A program made the position numbers and the translations under genes. The notes beneath the pieces were generated by a model, which was given only the letters and a program-made list of their open reading frames with translations, was not told the origin of the DNA and searched no databases. 64,000 nucleotides of DNA from Bacteroidota bacterium (GTDB lineage Bacteria > Bacteroidota > Bacteroidia > 2-12-FULL-35-15): assembly GCA_029237775.1 (NCBI GenBank), contig JAQZBR010000006.1, positions 1-64,000 on the forward strand, written 5' to 3'. Shown here piece by piece: positions 37,722 through 44,450 of this stretch. Position 1 is the first letter of the stretch. The number at the start of each line of letters is the position of its first letter.

Positions 37722-38272
37722 TGATCCGGATTTAATTTCGAGTAGACCGCTGTGTCTGAAAATTTCCCTTCGAAAAAATAATTCTCTTTAAAATGGCCTT
37801 CTTTCGTGAAGCCTGCTTTTTCAAGAACTTTTACTGATCCAACATTTTCCGGTGTGAGCTGTGCTTCAATAGAATGAAATTTTAATTCACGAAATGCGAA
37901 ATCAATAACTGCATCCATTGCTTCGGAGATAATTCCTTTTCTCCAATGATCCGGATGAAGCATGTAACCGATCTCGGTGCGATAGTGATCTTTGTCGATC
38001 CTCCAGAAGCCGATAGTGCCAATCAGCTTTTCGTTGTCTTTGAAAGTAATTCCCCAGGTTAGGCCCTCATTGTTCTTTACACCTTCTATCATTCGTCCCA
38101 GTAACTCTTCCGCATCCGCAATTGTTTTTGCCAGAGGCTTGCCTACAAAACGCATTGCATCTTTATTGGCGCGAATAAGAAACATAGCTTCTGCATCATT
38201 CAGGGACACTTCCCTTAAATGAAGCCTTGAAGTGTGAAGAGAGGGGAAGGGTGAGAAATTAAGTTCAAGCAT
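37718..38272 (-). CDS. GNAT-family N-acetyltransferase (RimJ/RimL type)
   Basis: 184 residues from the ATG at 38272. The 11-residue-longer start at 38305 would fall inside the terminator hairpin of the upstream gene. Motif A is visible as IGYMLHPDHWRKGIISEAMDAVI (about residues 90-112), followed by TPENVGSVKVLEKAGF. It acetylates an unknown substrate. Confidence 0.85.
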   Translation of the reverse strand: MLELNFSPFPSLHTSRLHLREVSLNDAEAMFLIRANKDAMRFVGKPLAKTIADAEELLGRMIEGVKNNEGLTWGITFKDNEKLIGTIGFWRIDKDHYRTEIGYMLHPDHWRKGIISEAMDAVIDFAFRELKFHSIEAQLTPENVGSVKVLEKAGFTKEGHFKENYFFEGKFSDTAVYSKLNPDH

Positions 38273-38281
38273 GATATAAAT

Positions 38282-38318
38282 AAAATGACGTATTCTGCAA
38301 TGCAAAATACGTCATTTT
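38282..38318 (-). terminator. Terminator after the DUF3127 gene
   Basis: A perfect 13-bp stem (38282-38294 with 38306-38318, AAAATGACGTATT/AATACGTCATTTT) is U-rich at its 3' end on the minus strand. It ends the DUF3127 transcript. Confidence 0.75.
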
Positions 38319-38335
38319 TATTTTAATGAAATTAA

Positions 38336-38704
38336 TTAGAAAGGAAGATCGTCTTCCTGAGAAGATGCAGTGAAAGTAGCTGCTACGTCATTCATAGATG
38401 AAGAAGACGAAGAAGAATTTTTAGCAGCAGCGCCACCTTCAATTCTCCATGCTTCAAGTGTATTGAAATATTTGATCTCTCCTTTTGGAGATGTCCACTC
38501 GCGGCCGCGAAGGTTAAAGTGTACTTTGATCTCGTCACCAACATTGTATTGGTCTAACAGGCTGCATTTGTCCTGTGTCAACTGAAAAGAAATATGCTGA
38601 GGATATTGAGATGAATTATCAGTCAATACAAATTCTCTTTTTCTGAATTTATCAGATACCTGCTGTGCTTCTGTTTTTAATTTTAAAATTCCTGTGATGT
38701 CCAT
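38336..38704 (-). CDS. DUF3127 protein with SSB-like acidic tail
   Basis: 122 residues. The body (about 1-90) matches DUF3127, a Bacteroidota-restricted family thought to have an OB-like fold (core KREFVLTD, KVHFNLRGREW, YFNTLEAWRIE). A Ser-rich low-complexity linker (about 96-112) leads to the last five residues DDLPF, which closely match the C-terminal tip of single-stranded DNA-binding protein (DDDIPF). The tip and flexible linker together suggest contact with SSB-partner proteins; this is an inference. No other SSB gene is nearby. Confidence 0.8.
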   Translation of the reverse strand: MDITGILKLKTEAQQVSDKFRKREFVLTDNSSQYPQHISFQLTQDKCSLLDQYNVGDEIKVHFNLRGREWTSPKGEIKYFNTLEAWRIEGGAAAKNSSSSSSSMNDVAATFTASSQEDDLPF

Positions 38705-38760
38705 TTTTATTTATGTTTTAATTGTTTACTTGTTTATATATACCTAGGATTACTTATAAA

Positions 38761-39645
38761 TTACTGTTTTGCTAAAAGCACTTTCCATGCATCCTGCGGC
38801 TTGTTTTCTTCCAGTAAGCCTTTTGCAATGCTGTGTATCTGCTCTTTATTATTTTTTCCGTACTTCTCAAAAGCAGTTTTAAATTCCGAAGAGTTTTTAA
38901 ACTCATTTATTTCTTCTGCTGAAGGAAGTTTTTCGATGTTACCCAATTGTCCGAGATTATTACCCGTCAGGACCGATGAATTCCTGATCTCTGCAGGAAT
39001 CTGGTCAATCCCAATCCCGAGATTAAGAAGCGGTTTCTCCACTTCAAACAGAGCTTCCTTATTGGTGCGGCTGTACCAGTTGGCACCTAAACGCGCAACG
39101 AGGTCAATTTTTGCAGGATCAATGTGTTTTTTTTCATCGAGCACATCTTCGCTAACGTGCATCATCACCACTTCACAGATGATGAGGTTTCCCGCACCAC
39201 CGTTTGTCCCAAGCTCAATTACCTGTTTAACGATACATTCCAGCTGTGCAGGAGATTCTTTCACGCGGAAAGGTTTGATCTTTTCAGACGGGATAGGAGT
39301 GAAGCCGGCCTTTTCAAACTCATTTACACCTTTTGGATATTCGGTGCTGGCGAGGCTGACCTGGTTCACCATGTTGTAATTCACCACGTTGATCACCACT
39401 TCAGGGATCTCTTTGATGTTGTCGTATGTGTGTTTGTTCAGTCCGGTACGTCCACTGCGAGCCGGTGAAAAGACTGCAATTGGGGGATTTGAGCTGAAAA
39501 CATTAAAAAAGCTGAAAGGGGCGAGGTTTGGGTTGCCATCTTTATCGATGGTACTGGCGAATGCGATCGGACGCGGAGCTACTGCACCCAGCAAATAGCT
39601 ATGTAAAACCTGTGGTGTAACGTCTTTTGGGTCGATTCTGAACAT
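38761..39645 (-). CDS. Flavin reductase-like FMN-binding split-barrel protein
   Basis: 294 residues. The N-terminal split barrel of the flavin-reductase family (about 1-200) shows PRPIAFASTIDKDGNPNLAPFSFF, typical of FMN-binding proteins such as DIM6/NTAB or HpaC-like enzymes. The C-terminal 80 residues form an additional helical region. It probably reduces flavin or another electron acceptor with NAD(P)H. A TTG-N22-TACTTTTG promoter is 16 bases upstream. Confidence 0.85.
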   Translation of the reverse strand: MFRIDPKDVTPQVLHSYLLGAVAPRPIAFASTIDKDGNPNLAPFSFFNVFSSNPPIAVFSPARSGRTGLNKHTYDNIKEIPEVVINVVNYNMVNQVSLASTEYPKGVNEFEKAGFTPIPSEKIKPFRVKESPAQLECIVKQVIELGTNGGAGNLIICEVVMMHVSEDVLDEKKHIDPAKIDLVARLGANWYSRTNKEALFEVEKPLLNLGIGIDQIPAEIRNSSVLTGNNLGQLGNIEKLPSAEEINEFKNSSEFKTAFEKYGKNNKEQIHSIAKGLLEENKPQDAWKVLLAKQ

Positions 39646-39661
39646 TCTCGTAATTGAAATG

Positions 39662-39694
39662 CAAAAGTAAAGTTTTATTTAAAAATTATTTCAA
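39662..39694 (-). promoter_or_regulatory. Promoter of the flavin reductase gene
   Basis: On the minus strand, TTG (39694-39692) and TACTTTTG (39669-39662) lie 22 bases apart, matching the Bacteroidota pattern. The -7 box ends 16 bases before the start codon. Confidence 0.5.
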
Positions 39695-39801
39695 TTTGTT
39701 ATTAAAGGATTTCCACATTTTGCGGGATTCTACAGATCGTAGCAAGGCAAGGCGGAAAAACAAAAAATCAGAATTTTATTACATAATTGTAATAAAAGTT
39801 C

Positions 39802-39809
39802 TATCTTTG
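39802..39809 (+). promoter_or_regulatory. -7 box TATCTTTG of tRNA-Leu
   Basis: Exact TAnnTTTG match ending 19 bases before the tRNA. The second tRNA-Leu at 43708 has the same TATCTTTG box. Confidence 0.45.
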
Positions 39810-39828
39810 TCGCCCGATCAAAAGAATT

Positions 39829-39910
39829 GCGGATGTGGCGTAATTGGCAGCCGCGCCAGACTTAGGATCTGGTGCCGTGAGGCGTGGGGGTTCGAGTCCC
39901 TTCATCCGCA
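39829..39910 (+). tRNA. tRNA-Leu (anticodon TAG)
   Basis: Complete cloverleaf of 82 bases with the long variable arm of class II tRNAs. The acceptor stem is GCGGATG/CATCCGC (39829-39835 with 39903-39909) and the anticodon stem is CCAGA/TCTGG. The loop CTTAGGA contains TAG at 39863-39865, and the T-loop is GGTTCGAGTC. The 3' CCA is not encoded. Confidence 0.95.
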
Positions 39911-39911
39911 C

Positions 39912-39945
39912 AAAAAGGAAAATCTGAAAAGATTTTCCTTTTTTT
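39912..39945 (+). terminator. Terminator after tRNA-Leu(TAG)
   Basis: A 13-bp A/T-rich stem (39912-39924 with 39931-39943, AAAAAGGAAAATC/GATTTTCCTTTTT) is followed by more T residues. Confidence 0.8.
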
Positions 39946-40073
39946 ATTTAATCTTTCGCGAAGCTTATCTGGGGCGTAAGGATTTTAGTCGAATAGTTTA
40001 TTTATTCGCAGAAGATAGAAATTTTCCAATCCTCTTTTTATTTCTACAGAGATTTATTTGAAATATCAATCAT

Positions 40074-40226
40074 TCATGATCTTTCCCGGTTCCCGTTCAT
40101 ATTTATTTCGCTAAATAGCCTTTGAACAATGGAGCGAAGCGTAAAATCGTCTTTCACGGAAAGATTGGCTTTGTCTGATTCTGTGCCGTGCTCCTGAATG
40201 AAATTAATCAATTGTTCTCTGTTCAT
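40074..40226 (-). CDS. Possible 50-aa small protein
   Basis: A short open frame from ATG (40226) to TGA (40074) encodes 50 residues with a plausible amphipathic, charged composition (starting MNREQLINFIQ and containing RSIVQRLFSE). It is 64 bases downstream of the next minus-strand gene. There is no recognised domain and no strong start signal, so this is tentative. Confidence 0.3.
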   Translation of the reverse strand: MNREQLINFIQEHGTESDKANLSVKDDFTLRSIVQRLFSEINMNGNRERS

Positions 40227-40290
40227 TTTGTCCGCGTATAAACATTTCGTAAGTAAGCGATTCTCATAAAACCTGATTCAACTTAATTAA

Positions 40291-40803
40291 TCAGTTCATT
40301 TTTAAGTTACCTATATATGCTTTTGTTGTGAGCAGGTGTTCCTGGGTTGTGTACGAATCCACGTCATTAGCTATAAGCATGTGTACAACAGCGTTTTGTG
40401 TATAGGCATACAGGAAAAATCCAAATACTTTTCTTCTTATGTGGAACGCAAGTATAATGTCTTCGGCAACAATATCTGTTTTTTCTATCAGTGTATTTCC
40501 CTGAAGGTCTTTGATCGAATTATTAACGAAGTTGGAAATATTCTTTTTGATAAGGGGAACAATATTATTTGAAGCAAGACCCTCGAGAATTTCCCTGTTC
40601 GATTCCTGACTTAATTCAATCAACTGGTTCTCCGGGATCTTCGAAAGTGGCCTCATCATAGGCAGGTCCAGCTCTCTGGCGAAGCGGATGCCCACCAGCA
40701 CAAACTCTTCGAGTTTATTGTTCAAAAGAAAGCGGGCATAATCCGGAAGATACTGATACTTGAATTTAGAAATGTCTATGGAGTCCATGTGTTTAGTAAA
40801 CAT
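40291..40803 (-). CDS. Helical sensor-like domain protein of unknown function
   Basis: 170 residues, predicted mainly helical. The segment FARELDLPMMRPLSKIPENQL resembles the N-terminal helical sensor region found in front of PAS and kinase domains in Bacteroidota signalling proteins, and loosely RsbR-type regulators. No catalytic motif is present. It may be a stand-alone sensory input domain. An internal ATG at 40788 is an alternative start. Confidence 0.55.
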   Translation of the reverse strand: MFTKHMDSIDISKFKYQYLPDYARFLLNNKLEEFVLVGIRFARELDLPMMRPLSKIPENQLIELSQESNREILEGLASNNIVPLIKKNISNFVNNSIKDLQGNTLIEKTDIVAEDIILAFHIRRKVFGFFLYAYTQNAVVHMLIANDVDSYTTQEHLLTTKAYIGNLKMN

Positions 40804-40975
40804 ACAGGTTTCTGACCGACTAAAAGTTGATATAAGTCAACTTCGGATATTTAAAATGTTGGGAGGGAAAGACGGTGGCCGGAGTAATTAATGGGATTTA
40901 AATTTCTAAGAAACCATCGACATCAAATGATTTTGAATGTTCAGTGATTTTAGATCAGCTTACATCAGAAAAGGA

Positions 40976-41395
40976 CTACGCCTTCAACCACTCCAAAGCT
41001 TCCTTTTCTGTTTTAAAAATCTGTGATGGAACAGGCGGAGGTGTCAGGTAAAATGCAATCCGATAAATAAATGTAGGAAGGGGATTCACTGTCATGATCG
41101 CAAGCTTGGTTGCGAACTGCGTGATAGTGGCATTCATAAATGCTTTTTCTTCAGGACCTAATCGTTTAAGATGGTCAGCATATACGATCAGGGGTGATCG
41201 ACCGCCTTTTTCAATCTCAAGGAATGCAGCAAGATGACGTTTTACATCCTCGAGCACGAGTGGAATGTCAGGTTTGATCTCGTACACAAGCACTCCATCA
41301 TTGCGTTTATAAATAATACAAGAATTAAGCTCAATCGAATCTGTGTAACCGGTTTGAGGTTCCATTAGAACAGTTTTATTAATCTGATTATTCAA
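40976..41395 (-). CDS. STAS/SpoIIAA-like domain protein
   Basis: 139 residues. The fold looks like STAS/SpoIIAA: an N-terminal beta strand with acidic residues, PLIVYADHLKRLG in the middle and the C-terminal FKTEKEALEWLKA helix typical of SpoIIAA-like proteins. The phospho-acceptor position cannot be assigned with confidence. Such proteins bind partners in signalling relays. The next gene on its strand is the helical sensor-like protein, 170 bases away. Confidence 0.6.
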   Translation of the reverse strand: MNNQINKTVLMEPQTGYTDSIELNSCIIYKRNDGVLVYEIKPDIPLVLEDVKRHLAAFLEIEKGGRSPLIVYADHLKRLGPEEKAFMNATITQFATKLAIMTVNPLPTFIYRIAFYLTPPPVPSQIFKTEKEALEWLKA

Positions 41396-41702
41396 TACCC
41401 CTTACGGGTAGGGGAGTGCCGTTAGGTAACTATTTGTGTGCGTGTTAAATTAACTAAATTACCGGATTCCCGTTTCAACTATATAACTATATTTGTGCTG
41501 CTCACAGTCAGGAAGTTGTGCTACGAACTTTTCTGATATTAGTTTCTAAAATGTCCGGAGAAATTGTGAATGCCTAAGATATCAGGTGTTATTTTTATTA
41601 TTTTCATTAATATGAATTTTGCTAGCTTTTTTTGACCAGAAAAATATGTGCGGAGATTTACAAGTCAATACGCTTCATGTTACAATAAAATTCAGAGTGA
41701 TT
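41396..41702. other. Intergenic region of about 300 bases
   Basis: No ORF I would support is present here. A small GC-rich hairpin (CCCC at 41398-41401 with GGGG at 41411-41414) lies just upstream of the STAS-like gene. The remainder is A/T-rich and presumably carries the promoter of the TPR gene. Confidence 0.5.
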
Positions 41703-43172
41703 ATGAAAAGGTTTCTTGTTATTTTATTAGTTCTGATCACAGGCAAAAACTTAGCGCAAAGAGCTCAGGTTGATTCACTTTTAAAGGTAGTCTCTGAAGA
41801 GAAAGCAGATACCAATAAAGTTAATAGCTTGCATGAACTTGTTCGCTTGTTCAGTTCACAGAACGCTGATTCGGCAATGCATTTCGGCAAACAGGCTCTG
41901 TCCCTTTCGGAAAAGCTTAACTGGCAGAAAGGTATCGCTCTCTCGCATCATAAAATTGGAAGACTGCACGATGGAAAAGGTGAGTATCCTCTGGCGCTTG
42001 AAGAATACAATAAAGCATTAAAATTTTGGAAGGACATTGAAATCTCTTCTGATAAAAATGATCTTCCGGCTGCTAAGGCCGGAAAAGCTCAAACACTGAC
42101 CAATATGGGTAATGATCATTCTATGCAGGCTAATTTTCCAAAGGCGCTTGATTATTCATTCCAGGCACTGAAAATAGCGGATGAAATAGGAAACACTTAT
42201 CTCCAGGCAAACAACAATGCAAATATCGGAAGCGTATTCAACATGCAGAAGGAGTACTCAAAAGCGCTGGAGTATTATTTTAAGGCATTGTCGATGTATG
42301 AAAAGATGCAGATGCCAAGTGGAGTAGCATACTGTTATTTAGGAATCGGCAATACGTATAACGATGAAAAGAAATATGATAAAGCACTTGAATTTTATTA
42401 TAAATCGTTGAAAATAAATGAAGAGACCGGCAATGCATCATACATTGCTGCGAACCTTGGGAATATTGGTAGCGCATATTCCCGCCAGGGGAAAAACGAT
42501 AAAGCGCTTGAATGTTTTTTACGCGCGCTTACTCTGGACGAACAATCGGGAAACAGTATAGGAATGGCTTACCGATTCAGCAGCCTTGGCGCTCTGTATA
42601 TAGAGGAAAAAAAATACGATAAGGCAAAGGAGTATTTACAGAAAGGTTTAAAGCTGTCTGAAGATATTGGGTCCTTAAGCCTGCAGGAAGATAATCACCG
42701 ATTGTTGAGCGAAGTGTATTCGCATGTAACTGATTACCGATCCTCACTTGAACATTACAAAAAATATTCAGTGCTCAAGGACTCTATTTTTAACGAAGAG
42801 AAAAACAACGAACTTACCAGGCACGAGCTTAATTATGAGTTCGAAAAGAAAGAGGCGGAGCTGAAAGCAGAACAGGATAAGAAAGAGGCGGTGGCACTTG
42901 CGGAAAAGAAGAAACAAAATGTATTTTTCTGGCTTATGTGCGCGATAGCAACCGCAGTAGGAGTTATAGCAGTATTAATTTTTCGTTCATTAACGATCAC
43001 GCGAAGACAAAAAAGGGTGATCGAGAGTCAGAAGTTGCAGGTGGAGGCAAAACAAAAAGAAGTTTACGCAAGCATTCATTATGCAAAAAGAATTCAATTG
43101 TCGCTTTTGCCCTCTGATAGCTATATTGAGAAGACAATGAAAAGAATGAAAGGGACAGATGGGAGAAAGTAA
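41703..43172 (+). CDS. TPR protein with membrane helix and truncated SpoIIE-type C-terminus
   Basis: 489 residues from ATG 41703; an upstream ATG at 41619 would add 28 non-signal residues. It has a signal peptide (1-17), about seven TPR motifs (residues 35-340, with the repeat pattern YDKALE(F/Y)Y.KSLKI), a coiled-coil stretch, a TM helix (about 408-427) and a C-terminal helix with SIHYAKRIQLSLLPSD. In related proteins that last segment precedes a SpoIIE/PP2C phosphatase domain, but here the reading frame ends about 16 residues later. The downstream GNAT gene overlaps by 14 bases. Confidence 0.75.
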   Translation: MKRFLVILLVLITGKNLAQRAQVDSLLKVVSEEKADTNKVNSLHELVRLFSSQNADSAMHFGKQALSLSEKLNWQKGIALSHHKIGRLHDGKGEYPLALEEYNKALKFWKDIEISSDKNDLPAAKAGKAQTLTNMGNDHSMQANFPKALDYSFQALKIADEIGNTYLQANNNANIGSVFNMQKEYSKALEYYFKALSMYEKMQMPSGVAYCYLGIGNTYNDEKKYDKALEFYYKSLKINEETGNASYIAANLGNIGSAYSRQGKNDKALECFLRALTLDEQSGNSIGMAYRFSSLGALYIEEKKYDKAKEYLQKGLKLSEDIGSLSLQEDNHRLLSEVYSHVTDYRSSLEHYKKYSVLKDSIFNEEKNNELTRHELNYEFEKKEAELKAEQDKKEAVALAEKKKQNVFFWLMCAIATAVGVIAVLIFRSLTITRRQKRVIESQKLQVEAKQKEVYASIHYAKRIQLSLLPSDSYIEKTMKRMKGTDGRK

Positions 43173-43650
43173 TTTTGAGCGGATGATCCAGCTGGCGGAG
43201 GAAGTTTTTGCTGTAAGAAATGATCCTGATCAGCTGGACGTGAATGAACACGTTATAGAACATTTACAAAAGATACACCCGTGTTCTGTTTCCGAATACG
43301 ATGATGGGAATGGACCTGTTGCCTGGATCCTGATCTTTCCCACCACCTCGAAATTAATGAATGATTTTCTTGAAAAGCGAATAAGCGAAAAGCAATTATT
43401 TGAATCAACTCCATTGGATATTAAGTATGATGCCATTTATCTATGTTCGGGATTGGTGCTGCCTGAATTCAGACGAAAGGGGATTGCGAAGCGACTGGCC
43501 CTTGAAGCAATTGCGGAAATGAGGAAAGATCATCCGATAAAAGCGCTTTTTGCCTGGGCTTTTACGAGTGAAGGGGATGCCGGAGCTGAAGCGTTATCAA
43601 AAGAAACGTTATTACCTTTATATAAGATCGGTAAAAGCCAGGGAAGGTAA
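43159..43650 (+). CDS. GNAT-family N-acetyltransferase
   Basis: 163 residues. Motif A is visible as LCSGLVLPEFRRKGIAKRLALEAI (about residues 95-118), with the R.KGIA acetyl-CoA binding core. The N-terminal half has the usual alternating strand pattern. It overlaps the TPR gene by 14 bases, so it is probably translationally coupled. Substrate unknown. Confidence 0.8.
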   Translation: MGESNFERMIQLAEEVFAVRNDPDQLDVNEHVIEHLQKIHPCSVSEYDDGNGPVAWILIFPTTSKLMNDFLEKRISEKQLFESTPLDIKYDAIYLCSGLVLPEFRRKGIAKRLALEAIAEMRKDHPIKALFAWAFTSEGDAGAEALSKETLLPLYKIGKSQGR

Positions 43651-43686
43651 ATTGTAAGGTGAATCAATAAATGCTGAAAGAATTAA

Positions 43687-43694
43687 TATCTTTG
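43687..43694 (+). promoter_or_regulatory. -7 box TATCTTTG of the second tRNA-Leu
   Basis: Identical to the box before the other tRNA-Leu and ends 13 bases before the tRNA start. No good -33 TTG is seen. Confidence 0.45.
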
Positions 43695-43707
43695 CATCAG
43701 TGCTTAC

Positions 43708-43792
43708 GCCCACGTGGCGAAACTGGTAAACGTTGCGGTCTCAGAAGCCGTTGTCACTAGACTTAGGAGTTCGAGTCTCCTCGTGGGCACCA
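43708..43792 (+). tRNA. tRNA-Leu (anticodon CAG)
   Basis: The cloverleaf runs from acceptor GCCCACG (43708-43714) to CGTGGGC (43782-43788) with discriminator A and an encoded CCA (43790-43792). The anticodon stem is GCGGT/GCCGT with loop CTCAGAA and CAG at 43742-43744. A long variable arm and the GAGTTCGAGTCTC T-arm are present. Confidence 0.94.
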
Positions 43793-43794
43793 AT

Positions 43795-43822
43795 AAAAAG
43801 AACCGCAAGAGCGGTTCTTTTT
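43795..43822 (+). terminator. Terminator after tRNA-Leu(CAG)
   Basis: A perfect 12-bp stem (43795-43806 with 43811-43822, AAAAAGAACCGC/GCGGTTCTTTTT) has a four-base AAGA loop and continues into a T-rich run. Confidence 0.85.
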
Positions 43823-43940
43823 ATTTTTATATAATTCATCAGACCACGGTACTTTACTTCTGTGAAAGAAAGTTGCAAAAAAAAGAGAACCCATTTGGAT
43901 TCTATTTTTCAGCATTACTGCCCGTATAAATACTTGGAAA

Positions 43941-44246
43941 TTACTTTCTGCGGATATCACGAATTATGATCTTGCCGGAAGCTGTTACCTGATAAATGTA
44001 AACGTAATCCACATTCACTTCAAGCACTTCGAGACCTGCGTAATGAAATTGTTTCACATCTCCCGTAACATCATCCACAAGCAATCCCGATTTTGCTCCG
44101 GGGTTCAAAGAAACGATAATGCCGCTCGCTGACCCGTCAACCGCTGCAATAGTGAAAGGATTGTCCGCAGATAACTTATTTGAAGTTCTGTAAGAGACAG
44201 AAAAAAATAAAACAAAAACGAGCGTTACTCTGATGAATCTTTTCAT
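43941..44246 (-). CDS. Small secreted protein of unknown function
   Basis: 101 residues with an N-terminal signal-like hydrophobic stretch (5-18). The rest consists of short beta strands (IAAVDGSASGIIVSL, GLEVLEVNVDYVYIYQV) ending in IRDIRRK. No known domain is recognised. It is alone on the minus strand between a tRNA gene and a plus-strand kinase. Confidence 0.5.
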   Translation of the reverse strand: MKRFIRVTLVFVLFFSVSYRTSNKLSADNPFTIAAVDGSASGIIVSLNPGAKSGLLVDDVTGDVKQFHYAGLEVLEVNVDYVYIYQVTASGKIIIRDIRRK

Positions 44247-44450
44247 TCCATAATATATTTTAGCGTGTAATTTTCAATGATTTTTTTTATTTTAAACTAG
44301 TAATTGCCAGTTTGATAATGTTAAATTAAAAAAAATAGGAATAAAAAAAAGATTTGTTGGGAAATATTTTCATGGAAATCAGATTTCTAATCCTATATTA
44401 GATATAGTCAAAAAGCAGGTCGCGAAAGGGCCTTCGGAAGAAATAGATAC

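Noticed and set aside
38273-38305. Longer N-terminus of the second GNAT protein
   Set aside because: It lies within a perfect 13-bp terminator stem; the ATG at 38272 gives the normal GNAT start.
39654-40061. Plus-strand ORF of 135 codons
   Set aside because: It runs through tRNA-Leu(TAG) and its terminator; the translation has no protein-like features.
39829-43792. Integrated element between the two tRNA-Leu genes
   Set aside because: No integrase, and no repeat of the tRNA 3' end was found; the tRNA 3' halves differ in sequence.
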